Source of the DNA: Echinostoma caproni
Lineage: Eukaryota; Platyhelminthes; Trematoda; Plagiorchiida; Echinostomatidae
Assembly (NCBI GenBank): GCA_900618425.1
Contig: UZAN01039581.1
Coordinates: forward strand, 1 to 64,000
DNA: 64,000 nucleotides
Direction of reading: 5' to 3'
Shown one piece after another: positions 34,581 to 48,239 of this stretch. The position numbers and the translations under genes are program-made. Within the stretch, counting starts at the first letter, position 1. Each line of letters starts with the position of its first letter. The notes under the pieces are model-generated. The model searched no databases. It saw only the letters and a list, made by a program, of their open reading frames with translations, and was not told the origin of the DNA.

Positions 34581-37500
34581 CATCAATGGCGATCATGCTG
34601 TCATTTCTTATCAGACCAGAATGCTTGAAATAGTATGCATGCACAGTTGAACTGTGTACTCGGTGTGTTGACCAAAGAGGTTCGCTTTCTTTTCCCGTCC
34701 CTAAAATTAAGTAGACAAGATATCGCAGGAGCACACTACAGGGTTGTTTGAATCAGCGGGCAATTGAATCCATCATGGAGTAAACAACGGACAACTTTTG
34801 GTCAGTTATCTCAAAACAATACAGTAAAGCTGATCCAGCTTTACTTTGACCATGTAAATCAGTCATGGTAGTCGATGATTTGGTAGAGGATGGAGGAACT
34901 TTATTTGACTGCAGCCGATTATGTAAACAGATTATATGAAATGGAGTGCTAGGAATGTGGTTCCACAAACGACCAAGGCAAGTTCCAACCACGAGTACTC
35001 TCACAAACATTGAAAACGGCCATCTTTAGAATAGTCTTATTAAAAACAATGAATGGAACGCTATTTATCGCATAAGAAAAGTTAATACAAATTAAATCAC
35101 CATCATGGTGTAGAGCAAGCGTTTTGTGTCGCCTGGTGACAAACAGCCTGGTGTTCGTGTATCGGAAAGGCACATCTTGTCTAATGAAATACTATACAGC
35201 TTTCTGACATTTCCCGACTCTTATTTGTTAGCTCATTTTGTACCATTATTTCCAAGCAATGACACGTGGAACCGTTATTGTCTCTGGAGCAGTCGAAGGT
35301 AACTAGTGATCGATCGGCTTCGTGTTACATAGCATTTTATCACAACCACATGTTAATGAGACCAGAATGCTGGGCTTGAATCTCACATTCGAAGTATGGA
35401 TCTCAAAAATTTATAGGTGCACCGGATGCGCATTTCTGATGAATGGCATAAACCGTGGAAAGACCTTTGTGCTACCAGAGAAATTTCACTTTTTTCCGTT
35501 GTTATTACCGTACAACGTCACAATTTTGAAGCAAAATGACATCCGTCTGAATACGCATGTACCTGTTTCTTTACATGCAAACGTATTCATTATTTCGATT
35601 CCACCACTGTCGCCAGTCGTTTTTGTTAAATTCTAGAACCACCATCTCTTTTATTGTTACAATTATACATTTCAGTGTTCGGTTTGGTTGAAGCAGCCAA
35701 CTTATTCACAGTTCACTCCCCAATCAAATACATGAGTATCGTCATTGAATCTAACTTATCCTGTAGAAAGAAACTGATTTGCGACGAGATGAGATGAATA
35801 CAGGATAGAGCATGTCACATTGAACAGATAGACGTTGTCATCTTTCTTTCAGCAGTTCAGGTGCAACTGTTTTCATTTTACTTCCCGAATTTTGCACACT
35901 GGAAATATCGGATGACATTGTGTTGTGATGATGGTGTATTGAACTTACTGGCGGTGAACTTAGTGCGTTCGCTTGATTTAATTTTAGATGAACCACCCGT
36001 GGACTGGTCTCTCAGCAAAATTAATGAATAGGAAATAAACGGTGGTGTACGCGCCTGGTTTATCGGATTTTATCATGCGCTTTGCACTTTGAACTTCAAC
36101 CCTAATGCGGCACAAATAAACATGCGGGAAAATAAGAAATGTCCCTATACGCAAAGATTCAATCTATCTTCATTGAAGCTTTCATGTTTAGCTACGGTCA
36201 TTATACGTGCAGAGCGGAACATCGGTCTGGATGTCAACAAATTTAATGCGGGTTCAAATTTTCGTCGGTTTCGTCTCGTGACCATAGTTACTGTGTTTGG
36301 GCTGCAGCAAAGGACACCCGTATAATTTGAAAGAAACCATTTCGGGTGAGAGAGGTCTAGATTGCGGCCCTATGAAGATATACAGCAATAACAGTAGGAC
36401 GATGCACTCTACGCAAACGAGATGCGACGATAAATCATGGTTAAGATTATTCTGAAGTACGATAAATTCTTTAGAAAAAATGTATTAAATAATTGTTCCC
36501 ATTTCCGCTCTGGTATTTGAAATAAACAGCTGGTTATCTGTCAGTGTATTTGAAGAGTTTCTTGAAAAATAAAAACCAAGCTCTGTTTCGTTCAGCAGAA
36601 TAAAAGATAGAGTAAGTGGCACACCAGTCAAGGAGCAGTAAAACTGAAACTGTGGTAAAACAGTGGTAATCATAAATCTGTAAACAAATAAACACGTATC
36701 ATCCAAGAATGTGTTACGCAACCAAACTTATCACAGTTCATTTTGAAAGGGGTTCTTTGTGACCGCAGTACAATATGCGATCAATCGTGCTCATCGTGTC
36801 AATCTGTTTAAACGCAGAACTCATCGAAATATAGCCATTGAAGAGGATTGTAATACCACATTCTCTAATTCAGTGATAGTATCATATAACCAAACACCTC
36901 TGATCAAAGACAATCCCAAGTGTCGACTACCAAAAGCAGGTTATTGGTGAGGGAGCACTTACAACAACAACAACAATAACAACAAAACAATTGCATGGAG
37001 TTGANCAATTGCATGGAGTTGAACTGGTAGAAGTGTAAGACAGTGGTACTGAAACTGAAACAACCGGATACAAAAGGTTGTGCAAAATATCAACGACTAA
37101 AAGGGGAACATTAGATACACTATCAGGACCTCTGCAATATTGTCCTCAAAGTTACAACTGATTTTAGATGGTCTGTTTGTGTATATGTTCAGTTGGTCAA
37201 TAACTCCGTACATAAATTTTTACGTGAAGATTTTTGATGTATTATTTCAGTAATAGCAATTATTGATAGCTGATATCTTTGCTTTTCGTTTTTTTTTAAT
37301 TTATCAGCCACGATTGTGGAGATTCGTTAATCTCTGCTTTCAAAGGTCATGTATAAAATGAATAGTTTCATCATATTCCACATCTCTTAAATTTTGTATT
37401 GACGGGAGACCAGTTGATAGATGAACGAGATATAAAGCTTATGATATTGATGCCGTTCTCAAAGTACATATGAGAAGAGATTTATGAAATTTCGTTCTAT

Positions 37501-40500
37501 TGGTTTTCTGTTTGAACACAGGTTTATGAACGAACCATCAGTATAATCATTGGAGGGCATCGAGCGAAGCCGTGGATTGCTGGGACAGCAAACTTATCAA
37601 GTGAAGTGCTCTAATCGGCTTAGTATAGAAAAGCTGGAAATGCTGGTTCTAAAATATTTGGAAGAAATTTGTTTTATAGAGCAAATCCGTATCTGCTATT
37701 TACCTTTTATGACCTATTTTGGGTCGAGAGATGACTGAGGATGAAAATGGATTCCTAGCGGGTGAAGTCAAATAAAGAGCTCTGGATACCCAAAACGCAA
37801 GCTTATAACAGTTCAGGAATTTGTACAGTATATATTGATAGAAACGATTATAATCAATAGTGTAACCGAGGGAAAATTCCAATGAGAAACTGTTTACTAA
37901 AGTTTAGTGAAGATTAGTGTACAACTAACTACGAGACGGGCCGAGTGTGGATGGGCACTGTTTCTTTAGATAGATGTAAAGAGCAATCGAAGTATGAAGC
38001 GCAATCGGTTTTCTTGAATAAGTGGCTCAGACATTTCTATTCAACAGAATTTATCCCATTCAGGAACACGTTACATACGTCGAAATGCTTGAAAAAAGGT
38101 TGTTTTCTTCAGTGCTGCTCTATCGGGACAAAAGTTTGTGAGACCTCGGGAAGAGATTATTGCCTTTGAGAAAAAAAGAAAACACGTAAACCCATAGCTG
38201 AAGAACTCAAGCAATCACAAATTTTAAAAATAAGGTTTAGAGGCAAGGATAGTTTGCTGACCGGGTATTGAAAAGCAGAACTGTTTGCAGACATTTGAAA
38301 ACACATTTTCAACGTGACTGAGGCGGGGAAAGGTTTCGGGAGAGAGTAAAACCGCGGTGGTGGATAACAGAGTCAGATTTGGAAAAGATTTGACAACAAG
38401 GTTGGGAAGATTTTTCAACAAATGGCGATAAAGGATATTAGTTTCAAGACTGAAGGGACATCAACATACGGTTTGCTGTGAAACATAAGTGCGCTGAGCA
38501 AGGATCAAGGGTCAATTGTGACTGTCATTCAAACCGTCTTGGCGGGGATGGAAAAGGCCTTGATCAGGGTTAGACGAGAAATCAATATATAATCAACACA
38601 CTTGAAACCGATACAGTTTGAAAGCCTAGGGAGACATACAAAGGAAAGAAAATAATGTTATCTGGAAATAATCGCACCCAGAGATGATTAACCAGCTTTA
38701 TGGAACTCAAATCTGATCCTAGTCAAAAGAAGATAGTGTTATCCGTTACATAGCGATAAAAGTGAGATTCTAGTTTCTTTATAGAATTTAAACAATAAAG
38801 TCACAGATACTGTTAACAGCAGATATAATTGTGTGTGGAAAGTGGGGGAAATTGACCGGAGTAGCAAATTGTAGACATCAGCGCTTCGCGACAGAACACC
38901 AAAGCAAACATTTCGTTGCTCGTTGTATACAAATCTGTTTGAGTTCGGTTGAAAAATAATATTACTTTCGGGTGTATCCCAGACCCTATGGTGTCAGATG
39001 TTCAATTATATTGATAGCCCGTTCGTCAGGAGTGATTGTGTTTCGTTAAATTTCACATTTCGGTAAAAACCGGGAGATATGAGAGAGAATTTAAGAAAAT
39101 ATGAGAAAGATGGCAGAGGTCACTGAACACAGTGATGGACAATAATGCATTGAATCACGTTCCTTCAACGCATAAATGAACCCTTCTTGAATCTTGAGGA
39201 ATCCGAAATTCTTTGTGAACTACCAAATGTTTATACATTTTTATAAACATTTATTTAAATTATTGTTTTATACAGTACTGAACCAGATTATCGTACTCAT
39301 TGTGCATATGCATGCAGAGAGCTCTCGAACCAAATCTTCCAACAGTCTGTAACTGAGCATTTAAAACTGAAACAGAAACGTTTATTTTACGGACTATCCA
39401 CAACGATTTGTGGACTTCAATGCATTAATGATCAACAAAACTTTCATATTATGTACAACTTTATCATAGATCCACATTCTTCATTTAAATGAAATGCCAG
39501 CAGCTCCAATTGATGGCGGATCATAGGAACGTACTGAGTGGGAAGTGAACAATTCCCAATTGATAACCTCGTGTTAGTCATTCTGTACGTTATTCAATTC
39601 CATGCGCGATGCGGGCTTGTCTCCTGTTTGGGGTTGGGGAGGGAACAATACCTTTGGGAAATCAACTGATGAATTGGTCTCCGGATTGGACCACAAATCA
39701 CGCATGATCGGGAAAGTTGTGGGAAGCAATTGAGAGAAAGTTACAAATCATTGAAGATGTTAAACGTTCCGTTGTGTCAGAAGAAACCAACATGAACTAA
39801 CAGGATTGCCCTCTGGGAAGGAGGCATACAAGCGCATCTTTTCTATCACGGTTGATTTGCTAATTTTATTAAACCAAATGCGTGAATAGTTTAAGCGGAG
39901 AAAGTCAGTTTTCATGGTTTGACCAACTAACTATACAATTTTCGGTGTTTCACCTAATTTATCTCACAAAATATATAAGAGGTTTAAGCATTTCGAGGAC
40001 AATAGGGGAACCATCATCATTCAACTCTAGAACAACTGCCTAAAGAACGCATCACCAAACAGTTTGTTGCGGGGGAAGAATGCCATGTTGTTTTGTTGTG
40101 TTTGTGTTGTTGTTTCTGTTGGGAAGAATGTTATTTGTTTGATTTGTGATATCCCAAATTTCATAAAATACCGACTGCCATCATCGAAGTATCAGGTGAC
40201 GAATATAAATGATGGCCTTATGAGAGAAAACCCAGGCTGTTTGGACCCAAGTGACGGAAACTGAATCATCGCCACTGCGATCTTTACATCCACTATCTAT
40301 TTTTCGTCTTCATCAATGTGATCCCAGGGGTATATTTGTGTGCACGATCAGAGTGAATGCTTTTAACGGGCTTACTAGTCATATACAGTTAACAGACTTA
40401 CACAACTTAGTATACACACGAGGAAACTTATCATCTACGAGTGAAAGTTGGACCAGTTGAAACAAATTTGTTGGAGACGTCTGGCACTTTAGGGACTGAC

Positions 40501-41179
40501 CTGCAGTTATTGGACTAATTATTTCATGATGTGCCTGATACTTTCAAGGCTATCTGCCTGTAGCTTCGGTCAGATGCATCTTGCAATTGATTGATGGCTG
40601 ACAATAAAATGCAAGCGAAACCTGAAGGTACCAATAACTGACAGCTTTCGTTTCATTGTTTATATTGTAATTTCTAGTGAATCAGGAGAGATTATTGAAA
40701 AGTCGTACTGATAGTGGTAGTGGTCAAAGAGGTAATGTTCACCAATTTTTCTCTCCGGACTAAGTGTTCTTGAATGCCACAATCACTAAGTAATTTTCAA
40801 CACTGTGTTGCATGCCGATTTTTTGAGTGATTGCTTCCCCATATCTACAAATTAGATAATTATATATTCTCTACAATGAAGTAAAATTGGATTAAATATA
40901 CGAATAAATTTTCTTCGGATTGTTCTACACTAATTGCTTAAGGTTTATTGTCATTGGGATACACATTTTAATCGCTATAAACATTCATCATACTTGGCTC
41001 TCTTGAAGGTGGACTAGTCAGTTAACTATGGTTAGTGATTTCAAAATGTGTGATTGAGAGAAAAAAGAGTTACACGAGTTTATAAAAAGGGATTGTTTTC
41101 ATCGTTTATTAAAACAGTGAGTTTAATCCCCTGACTGGTATAAAATAATGATCACAATAGCCGTTTTCCTTCCGCTGAA
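34581..41179. other. no gene recognised
   Basis: About 6.6 kb with no supported gene or mobile element. It contains an (AAC)n run at about 36961-36987 and an N flanked by a 17-bp duplication at 36988-37022. Open frames stay at or below 104 codons and lack motifs. Confidence 0.5.
36988..37022. repeat. 17-bp duplication around an N
   Basis: CAATTGCATGGAGTTGA occurs at 36988-37004 and again at 37006-37022, with a single N between. This is the expected look of two contig ends joined without collapsing their overlap, so the duplication is probably an assembly artefact. Confidence 0.8.
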
Positions 41180-41305
41180 AACTTTTTATCCGTCCTGTTC
41201 CATCCTCACCTAAATTGATGCATTTGCATTGCTGATGAAACCCAATCAGTTTGAAACCGTCGCAACAGGCTTCCCAACTATCCTGCCCACGCCTCATTCA
41301 TTTAC
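41180..41305 (+). mobile_element. hammerhead SINE, family C, copy C5 (degenerate)
   Basis: Alignment to C3 covers the B-box side, the ribozyme at 41226-41270 and part of the tail (GGCTTCCCAACTATCC and CCTCATTCATTT). The ribozyme keeps GCATTG, an intact CTGATGA at 41232-41238, AACC/GTTT as a weakened stem II (3 of 4 pairs), GAAA at 41253-41256 and GTC at 41259-41261. The sequence after GTC no longer pairs with stem I. Confidence 0.6.
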
Positions 41306-42419
41306 TATAGGACAAAATCTATTATTATTATTATTGTTTACTAGTAAACTGTTAGCGTGCTTTTAGTACCTTTCTGTGACATCCAAGTGATGCTGAAACG
41401 TTGTGATAATGATAAATATTAGAATCTTTTTGTGATTTATTTCTCTATACGAGACGCACAATTACCGTTCAGAAATAGAGTGATGACAGGTTGATGGTTG
41501 GCAGTTTAAAAATGGGGCTACGCTGATGGGATTCGAAAAAAATTAGAATGCACTTGGTGACAAGCTATAAAGTTTGACACGTACGACTGTCACAAAAGAA
41601 CTGTTCATGAAATGTTGAAATATATTAGGTTGTCATTCATAGGACTTTGTTAATGACTGGTAAAACACACTGTATTTAAATGAAGACAGGGTGCACGTGT
41701 GGGTTCGAATCACAACGGGAATGCTCATCTTTTTATATTCGATTTCGATCGTCCCCGAATTATACGTTCAGAAGTTGCCGTGGGTTTCACCAACCGTAAT
41801 CACGTGAGTGAAAATAAAACACGAATTCGGCATCTTGAGATTCTGTATTAGCCATCCACCTGGGACAGAGTTAAGCACGTAAATGGAGCATCCCTTCCGA
41901 GCGTGAATTTCGCCGCAATTTTCTTTACGCATACGTGACTTTCCCAGCATTTAATACGGGAATACAGTATGCGCTTGTGGAACGATGCCGGTGACTTGTA
42001 TTTTGACACGAAAGGATGCAAATGTTTTTGACGAATGGGGCTTCCACTCGTGTTTTGGTATTGTGGTTTTTACAGGTTGACTGCCGAGAAAGTCCAAAAT
42101 AAGTGATCAAGATGCTAGAGCTAAAGAATTTGTTGATTGAACCGGATAGGTAGAGGAAATTTACTGAACTAATTTACTCTTAGGAGCTAAACTTAGTAGC
42201 CGTTGAACCGATAGGGGTTGGATGTTTGCAAAACTATTACTGAATTCATGGAAATAGGTAAAAGTTCAAAGATGAAATCAAATTCAGACCAAAATTATTT
42301 TTTTGGTGTGTTAAAAACAACTCCCTTACGCTTTTACGTACGAACATCGAGTGGTTGCACTCTATTTCCGCGCTTTTTTGTAGCCAAATCTACATAACGA
42401 TCGTTCGAAAGCTTCATTT
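41306..42419. other. no gene recognised
   Basis: No supported feature. An isolated B-box-like GGGTTCGAATCAC at about 41700 lacks a convincing head or tail. Confidence 0.45.
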
Positions 42420-42892
42420 CCTTACACAGTTAATCCGGTCCCGGTAGGAGTTGCTGAATGCCGTTTCCTTTATTTCCTCGTTGGCTAATTTTTGGATTCC
42501 TATTAAAATGGAAAAACGCAATCGCGGTGGCTGGAAAGCCGCCCTTAGTCGCAGACTCTCATCGAGAATGGCTGTGCCTTCTTTGACCAGCACGAACATA
42601 GGTAGTTTTCGCAAAGATGACGGACCTAACGTGCCCCCTTGATTAATGCACCCCCACAACACGTGTGTCGTTTGTTTTCAAGAATCCTGGCTTGACCAGA
42701 ATGTTCAGGAGTCGTTAGTTGGAATCAGTGGTTCAAATACTTTCGTAAGAACAGCAAGCAATGTGAGAAGAAAACAGAAGGTAGAGTGGTCATCTACCTC
42801 AAATCTTCTTGGAGTGGCAATTCTTTTTGATTATTCTGTTAATGTCTTTTACTGTTTTGCAATTCAATGTTCCCCCAAGATTTTCGCGTTAT

Positions 42893-42902
42893 AGAAGCAC
42901 AA
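42893..42902 (+). repeat. target-site duplication, left (AGAAGCACAA)
   Basis: This is a perfect 10-bp match to 42998-43007 across the C6 insertion. In N1 copy 1 the corresponding sequence occurs once, as an AAAACACAA-like stretch. Confidence 0.85.
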
Positions 42903-42997
42903 CAGTGCTTCCGAGCTTTTCAGTTCACGCTTCATTTGCTATATACACGAAGAATTCCCATTTGAAATTTAACCAAATCCTCCATTACTCACATGAA
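42903..42997 (+). mobile_element. family C SINE insertion C6, starting at the ribozyme cleavage site
   Basis: A 95-bp insertion consists only of the family C tail, from CAGTGCTTCCGAGC to CATTACTCACATGAA. It is flanked by a perfect 10-bp target duplication inside the endonuclease reading of N1 copy 2. Its first base is exactly the base after GTC in the hammerhead of C1 and C2, i.e. the 5' end of the expected 3' cleavage product. Its 3' end equals that of C1 and C2. Confidence 0.85.
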
Positions 42998-43007
42998 AGA
43001 AGCACAA
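42998..43007 (+). repeat. target-site duplication, right (AGAAGCACAA)
   Basis: Second copy of the duplication. The N1 endonuclease reading resumes directly after it. Confidence 0.85.
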
Positions 43008-44420
43008 TACCAATTTATACATTACTCCATTCTGTACCCAGTTTCACATCTCGTCCTTCTTTGATGGCTTTATAAAGTCTTTTATTTCCCTGACAACAAC
43101 AGTTTCCCCTATGTTGTTGGTAACTTTAATCACGTATCCACTTATCTCATAACTTCTTTTGGCATGACTGATATTTGTCTAGCCACCACAAGAGGTGATT
43201 CGTTTTCATAAAATTTAATTACTAATCACTAGAATCATTTTGTCGCACCACTCACAGCCCCTGCTTTTACTAGTGATCACGCCTTGATTCTCATAAGATC
43301 CACACTGTACTCCCGTCCCATTCACATTACATTCAAAAGAATCAAATAAATCACTATTCACCTTCGCAGTCTCCCTCCCCTCCCAGAAACACTCTTCTTA
43401 ATTGTACACTTGGTATCGTTTCTCCGTAGTTTTCTTCCTGTCATTCTTTACATAATGCAGTTAACGTACACATTAAACACTAAATCACATATTTAACCTT
43501 GGCCTAGTTTTCTGTAATGGTAGATTGGCATCTCCACCGTTCAAATCATTCAGAAAACAGAAGGAACGATTGTACAAATCCATAAACTCATCGGCTGTCA
43601 AGCACTATACCGACCCGATCAAAGCTGAAATCAAACGCCTGTCTGTCATAGGCCTCCCAGTTTCTGTAATGTAACAATAAAAGGCGGATTAGGCAAGGCA
43701 TCAAAATGCTTTGTGGGAGCAAAGCCCGAACCCCGGGTTGTTCAGCGGGTTTGGACAGCGTTAATGCAACGTTTATCTGCTCACCAAGCAGCACCATCAA
43801 ACCAATTATTCTGGATTATGCCATTCAAGCAGAGGCCGGTTCCAAAGAAGAAACTTTAACTTATGCGTACCGTAAAATTTACGATGGTCTTACATATTCC
43901 CTTCTGAGATATGAACCCTACTCTCTCAGTGAAATGCTAGCATCACTTTTTAAACATTTCCTCAAAAATCAGCTTCACAACAGAATGTTTAAAACAAGTA
44001 ACGACTATTCCTATTCCTAAATTCTCTAATTCAAACGTTCTAATCAAACGCTTCTGTGGCATAGCTTTAACTTCTGTTGATCTTGACCTAGTAGAACGTT
44101 TTGTCCTTGCCCGCATGCATCGTAAAGCTTCCAACCAAGGAAGCACAAAATAAATACTGGGATAATCGGTGGAGTAAGATGAGAATTTGAGAGACCTGGA
44201 AATCAATAAAAACCTTTTTGTTTCAAATTCGGGAAATCTATGGGGAACATGAAACAAGCGATGAAAATTTATGTACTGAGCAATATTATGCACTGGAAGT
44301 CTGTAAATGTGAANAGAATTATGGACTTTTAGATTAAACAAACCTTCGTGACTCAACGGGTGATCTTTGGGATAAGTTGGTTACAAGCACTAAGAAGCGT
44401 TCGAATGAGTTCCTTGCGGT

Positions 44421-44672
44421 GTGTATGTGTATGTGTTTGTATGTATGTATGTATGTATGTATGTATGTATGTATGTATGTATGTATGTATGTATGTGTAT
44501 GTATGTATGTATGTATGTATGTATGTATGTATGTATGTATGTATGTATGTATGTATCTGTATGTATGTATGTATGTATGTATGTATGTATGTATGTATGT
44601 ATGTATGTATGTATGTAGTATATATATATATATATATGTATATATATGTGTGTGTATACATGTGTGCGTATG
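44421..44672. repeat. (GTAT)n microsatellite with TA and TG flanks
   Basis: More than 40 GTAT units occur with rare interruptions (GTGTATG and GTATCTG), followed by (TA)n and a TATG/TGTG-rich end. All long open frames here on both strands are products of the tetranucleotide repeat. Confidence 0.97.
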
Positions 44673-47600
44673 TGCTTTAAATGTCATTGTTCAGTTAGCT
44701 CAATGCAATGTGAGTCACTTCCGTCAATTTTTCTATACAGTTTTACGTCTTCGGTTTTGTGACATAATTTCCAAATGACCACGAGCTAGTTGCTATGTCA
44801 TTATGGGAGTTGCTTCTTTCTCGTTTATCTTTCCTGTTCCTATAAAAACTGCACGAAGGTTTGCACGTTGCTCATTTTGCTTCATTCGAAACGACCTCGT
44901 CCAATTCTGACTAAGCACTTACTTTAGTTATTTCCTTTTTTATAATCACCAAATGTCGGAAAGCAGAACACCCCATAGGAATCCTTCATACATTTGTCAC
45001 ATTTCCACAAAATTGTGAAGTTATTGTGATTACGCAAAACTATGATGAATTTTGACTATCTGTCTGTTCCTTTGGCTCATTATAAGCGTGATTTTAGGGG
45101 GCAGGGTAGCGTTATAATATTAAGTTATGACTGAAAAAATTAAGATAGATCAGTATGGACGACGTAGTGGCTTTTGCCCTAATGATTTGGTCTGTGCTTG
45201 AAAACACTAATTATGGTGCATTATGGTAAAATTGTCAGATAGAGGGAATAGAGACGGTAAATATGAAATACGGAAAACCTCGACAATTTTCGATACAGTA
45301 CACAATAAGTTCACAGAAACAAGCGTTACAGAAGATACATGTTTTATGTGTCATTTTTCAGCTTCGTAATGTAAACTACTGTCTGAAGGATAAAAGCTCT
45401 GTGTAGAAACAAAAAATAAAAATACAAACGAATTTCACGTGGGAGCTTCTTTGCAATGTTTTGTGCCTATTACCCCATTGGAAACAATTGTTTAATAACT
45501 CTTACATGGGAAACTAACGAGTTATTTATTTTAATCAGCCGGTGGTTATACGGTAAATCTACGGTCCCAAGGAGACAGCGTTGTCACGCAATGATCATAC
45601 CGACAGATTGTAAATGAATTAGGTTTTAAGTGCTGTTGATAATCAACGAGAAAGGAGAACCGAATTCGTGGACAAGGTTTTCGGGTGTGCCTCACTCTGC
45701 CCATGCCAATCACAGTTGTTTGCATTTCGCGTCGGCCGGAACCGCTTGCACAATATGTTTGTTATAAAAACATTATCCATAATAGACACGTATTTCACGG
45801 AGGAAACTTCTATGCTGTCATGCAATGTGGCAAACCATCGATTGTGTGAGTTGAATGACGCCCAATAATAGCTCATGCGATCTTGAAACATTTCAATATC
45901 GTTTAGTTCATAGTATTCGCATACTTAGACGTCCATTACCAACCTACTCACACCGGTAAAAGGAACCCTTATTTTGACATTCATTCTGTTCTTTGTTTCA
46001 CAATACTACCGATAATTGTTTCAGGGAAGAAAAGCTGGGAGATAAATGAAAAATGTGACTTTGTAAAAACCGACGCCTTATGAAAGGCATTATAACAATA
46101 CACCTTTGCTCGCAGTTTAAACCAAATAATTTTGTCTATGGATTACTGAGTTGTGAAGCGGTAACTGATATAGCATCTAATAATTGAAAACAAACGATCT
46201 TCAATTAAAGGTGATTTTCAAACGGAGAGATTTTTTGTTCGCAATTAACTGTTTTGTTCATTGGGATTTGAACTTACCTGATTCTTATCCGGTAACCATA
46301 ACGCGTATAGAAGGAAAGTGTAATATTTATGCAAAACATAGTGAAGCATTGTTTGCAAACTTAAGGTATGCCCGCATAAATAAAAACATGTTAATGAATA
46401 CTTTTAATACCGTTCATTTGTGTAATCAATCGCATTTATTATGAATTAAGCGTACTTCACAGAAAGTAATGACCCCCAAACTCTCTCCAGTTACATAGCA
46501 TTAAGTGCTGGGTAGCACGAAACCCATCGAGAAATATATGGCTGATGATCAGGGTAAGATAAGAGCTTCAAATCAGCTTCAAATCATTAAGCAGCGATGT
46601 TTAGACGGTACGAGTCCCAAGATTATGTGTTTGACCCCTATTAATGTCACCTGATTTGACAATACCCCACGTTTCTAAGCCCGCCTTTCATTAGTCTGAG
46701 CTTTATTCCTCAGAAGTACGCAAAACTACGCTTTTGTTCAAGCAATTAGTCGAAACGTATACAATGACCGCTTGTTTTCACGAAAACGAGCACTTTTCAT
46801 CCACCGGTGTTTCCTACAAGCGCCAAACACACGCATTTTTTTTTAACAATTTGAGAGAATTTTAAGACTTATGATCTTTAGTGCGTTACTCACAAACACA
46901 ACGTGAAATCTGGGGTATTTCTTGTGTCAAAGAAAAATGTGCACTTCACCATTTTAAATTTCTTTAGTGAAAGTACTATGGCTGTAACCATCTTTATACT
47001 TAGAAAGAATAGTATTTGATATGAAATCGACTAGCCCAATAAATAAGCCTAGTACCTGTTTCTTTTGAATTTCACACGAGTGAAATCCATTTACCGATAA
47101 AACCAGCTCATAAACTGAGAAACGCTGTACAAATTACACTAGTCGGATAATACTGATTATTGTATTCTGAATGGTTCTGTGCTAGAGACTTTTTGACCAA
47201 GAAACTAAAAGGAATTTTACACAATCTATAATTTGAATCTTTGTAACATTTTCATCCAAAGCCGTGTTATTGCGTTTATCTTAATGAAGGAATAATTTAT
47301 GCTTTAGCAAAAATAAAGATACGAAACACAAGATTTCGGTGACAGCTTTTCAACGTACATGAAAGTACTTTGTCCAGTTTAATTGAATCGGTTTTGCAAA
47401 CAGCAAGCTTGATAATGGGAAATCACTATGTATGATGTTGCCATATTGAGGAGATATATTTGGACGCATGCGTGTTTGCATGTCTTTTTGTTGATTGAAT
47501 CAGGAAGCATAAAATTCGTTCGTTTGTGCTTCCATTTATCCTTCTCGTAGGCATCAAATAACTTAATTTTATAAATAATCTGTTTTGTTTTGTTTCGTAT

Positions 47601-48239
47601 TCGGCAGATGTAGACTGATGGTAGTCATCTGGACTGATTCCGCAAATATGCGGTAAACACTGTATATAGGGCATCAAAGCAGATCGATAACAGATTCATT
47701 CACGGCATGGAACCATTGGGTCACTGTTTCTCTACTACACTCCTGCAGTCCCAGGGTCGAGTTAGATGGCGCATTTTTAATGATTTTTACAGAAAAGTTT
47801 CAACGCTATGATAGAATTGTTGGAATAGTGAAATCCGTTATCCTGCCACGCCGGGTTTTTTAAGTAAAAGCTATTGATGAAATTTTGGGTAACTTATCAT
47901 CTAAGATAACCGGTTATGGTCTCAGGATTTATCGTCATTTTGTGGTTCGTCCCTTATATCGAAAATCAGCTTCGGTACTGATTGCACCTAACACTTTTTT
48001 CATCTATGTGTGAAGCATGAAACTAATGAGGTAACATTGAGGAATATATATGAAGCGTTTCGGTTAGAAATTAAGTTATTTGTCACTGAGTTACTTCGGT
48101 CTATTTAAGATGACTTAAATTAACCCGAGAACGATAAATGATCGCAACTGAAATCATATTTGCAGTTAATACGACTACAGTGCTAATTTTGACACCCTCA
48201 TTAGGCTTAGAAAATGCAATAGTTCAAACCCATAGCGTT
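44673..48239. other. no gene recognised
   Basis: AT-rich, no supported gene, RNA or element. Frames up to 86 codons lack motifs. Confidence 0.5.

Larger units (their letters stand above)
42420..44160 (+). mobile_element. non-LTR retrotransposon N1, copy 2 (interrupted)
   Basis: The endonuclease region starts with TCVVCFQESWLDQN at 42661, closely similar to N1 copy 1. It runs through PPRFSRYRST, is split by a SINE insertion, and resumes with PYVVGNFNHVSTYL, ATTRGDSF and ASDHALILI-type sequence (here TSDHALILIR). The linker RKQKERLYKSINSSAVKHY and the RT start ECLKQVTTIPIPKFS and LIKRFCGIALTSV follow. The copy ends at about 44150 before RT motif A. GNFNH and SDH are better preserved than in copy 1. 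The approximately 230 bases before the EN may be the end of ORF1. Confidence 0.75.

Noticed and set aside
41515..41545. CTGATGGGATTCGAAA resembling family A
   Set aside because: Stem II is too short and there is no GTC with a complementary stem I strand.
44334..44778. Overlapping open frames of 65-133 codons on both strands
   Set aside because: They are translations of the GTAT repeat, which has no stop in several frames.
46541..46570. CTGATGATCAGG as a hammerhead core
   Set aside because: Only the 7-base core matches. No paired stems and no GAAA in range.
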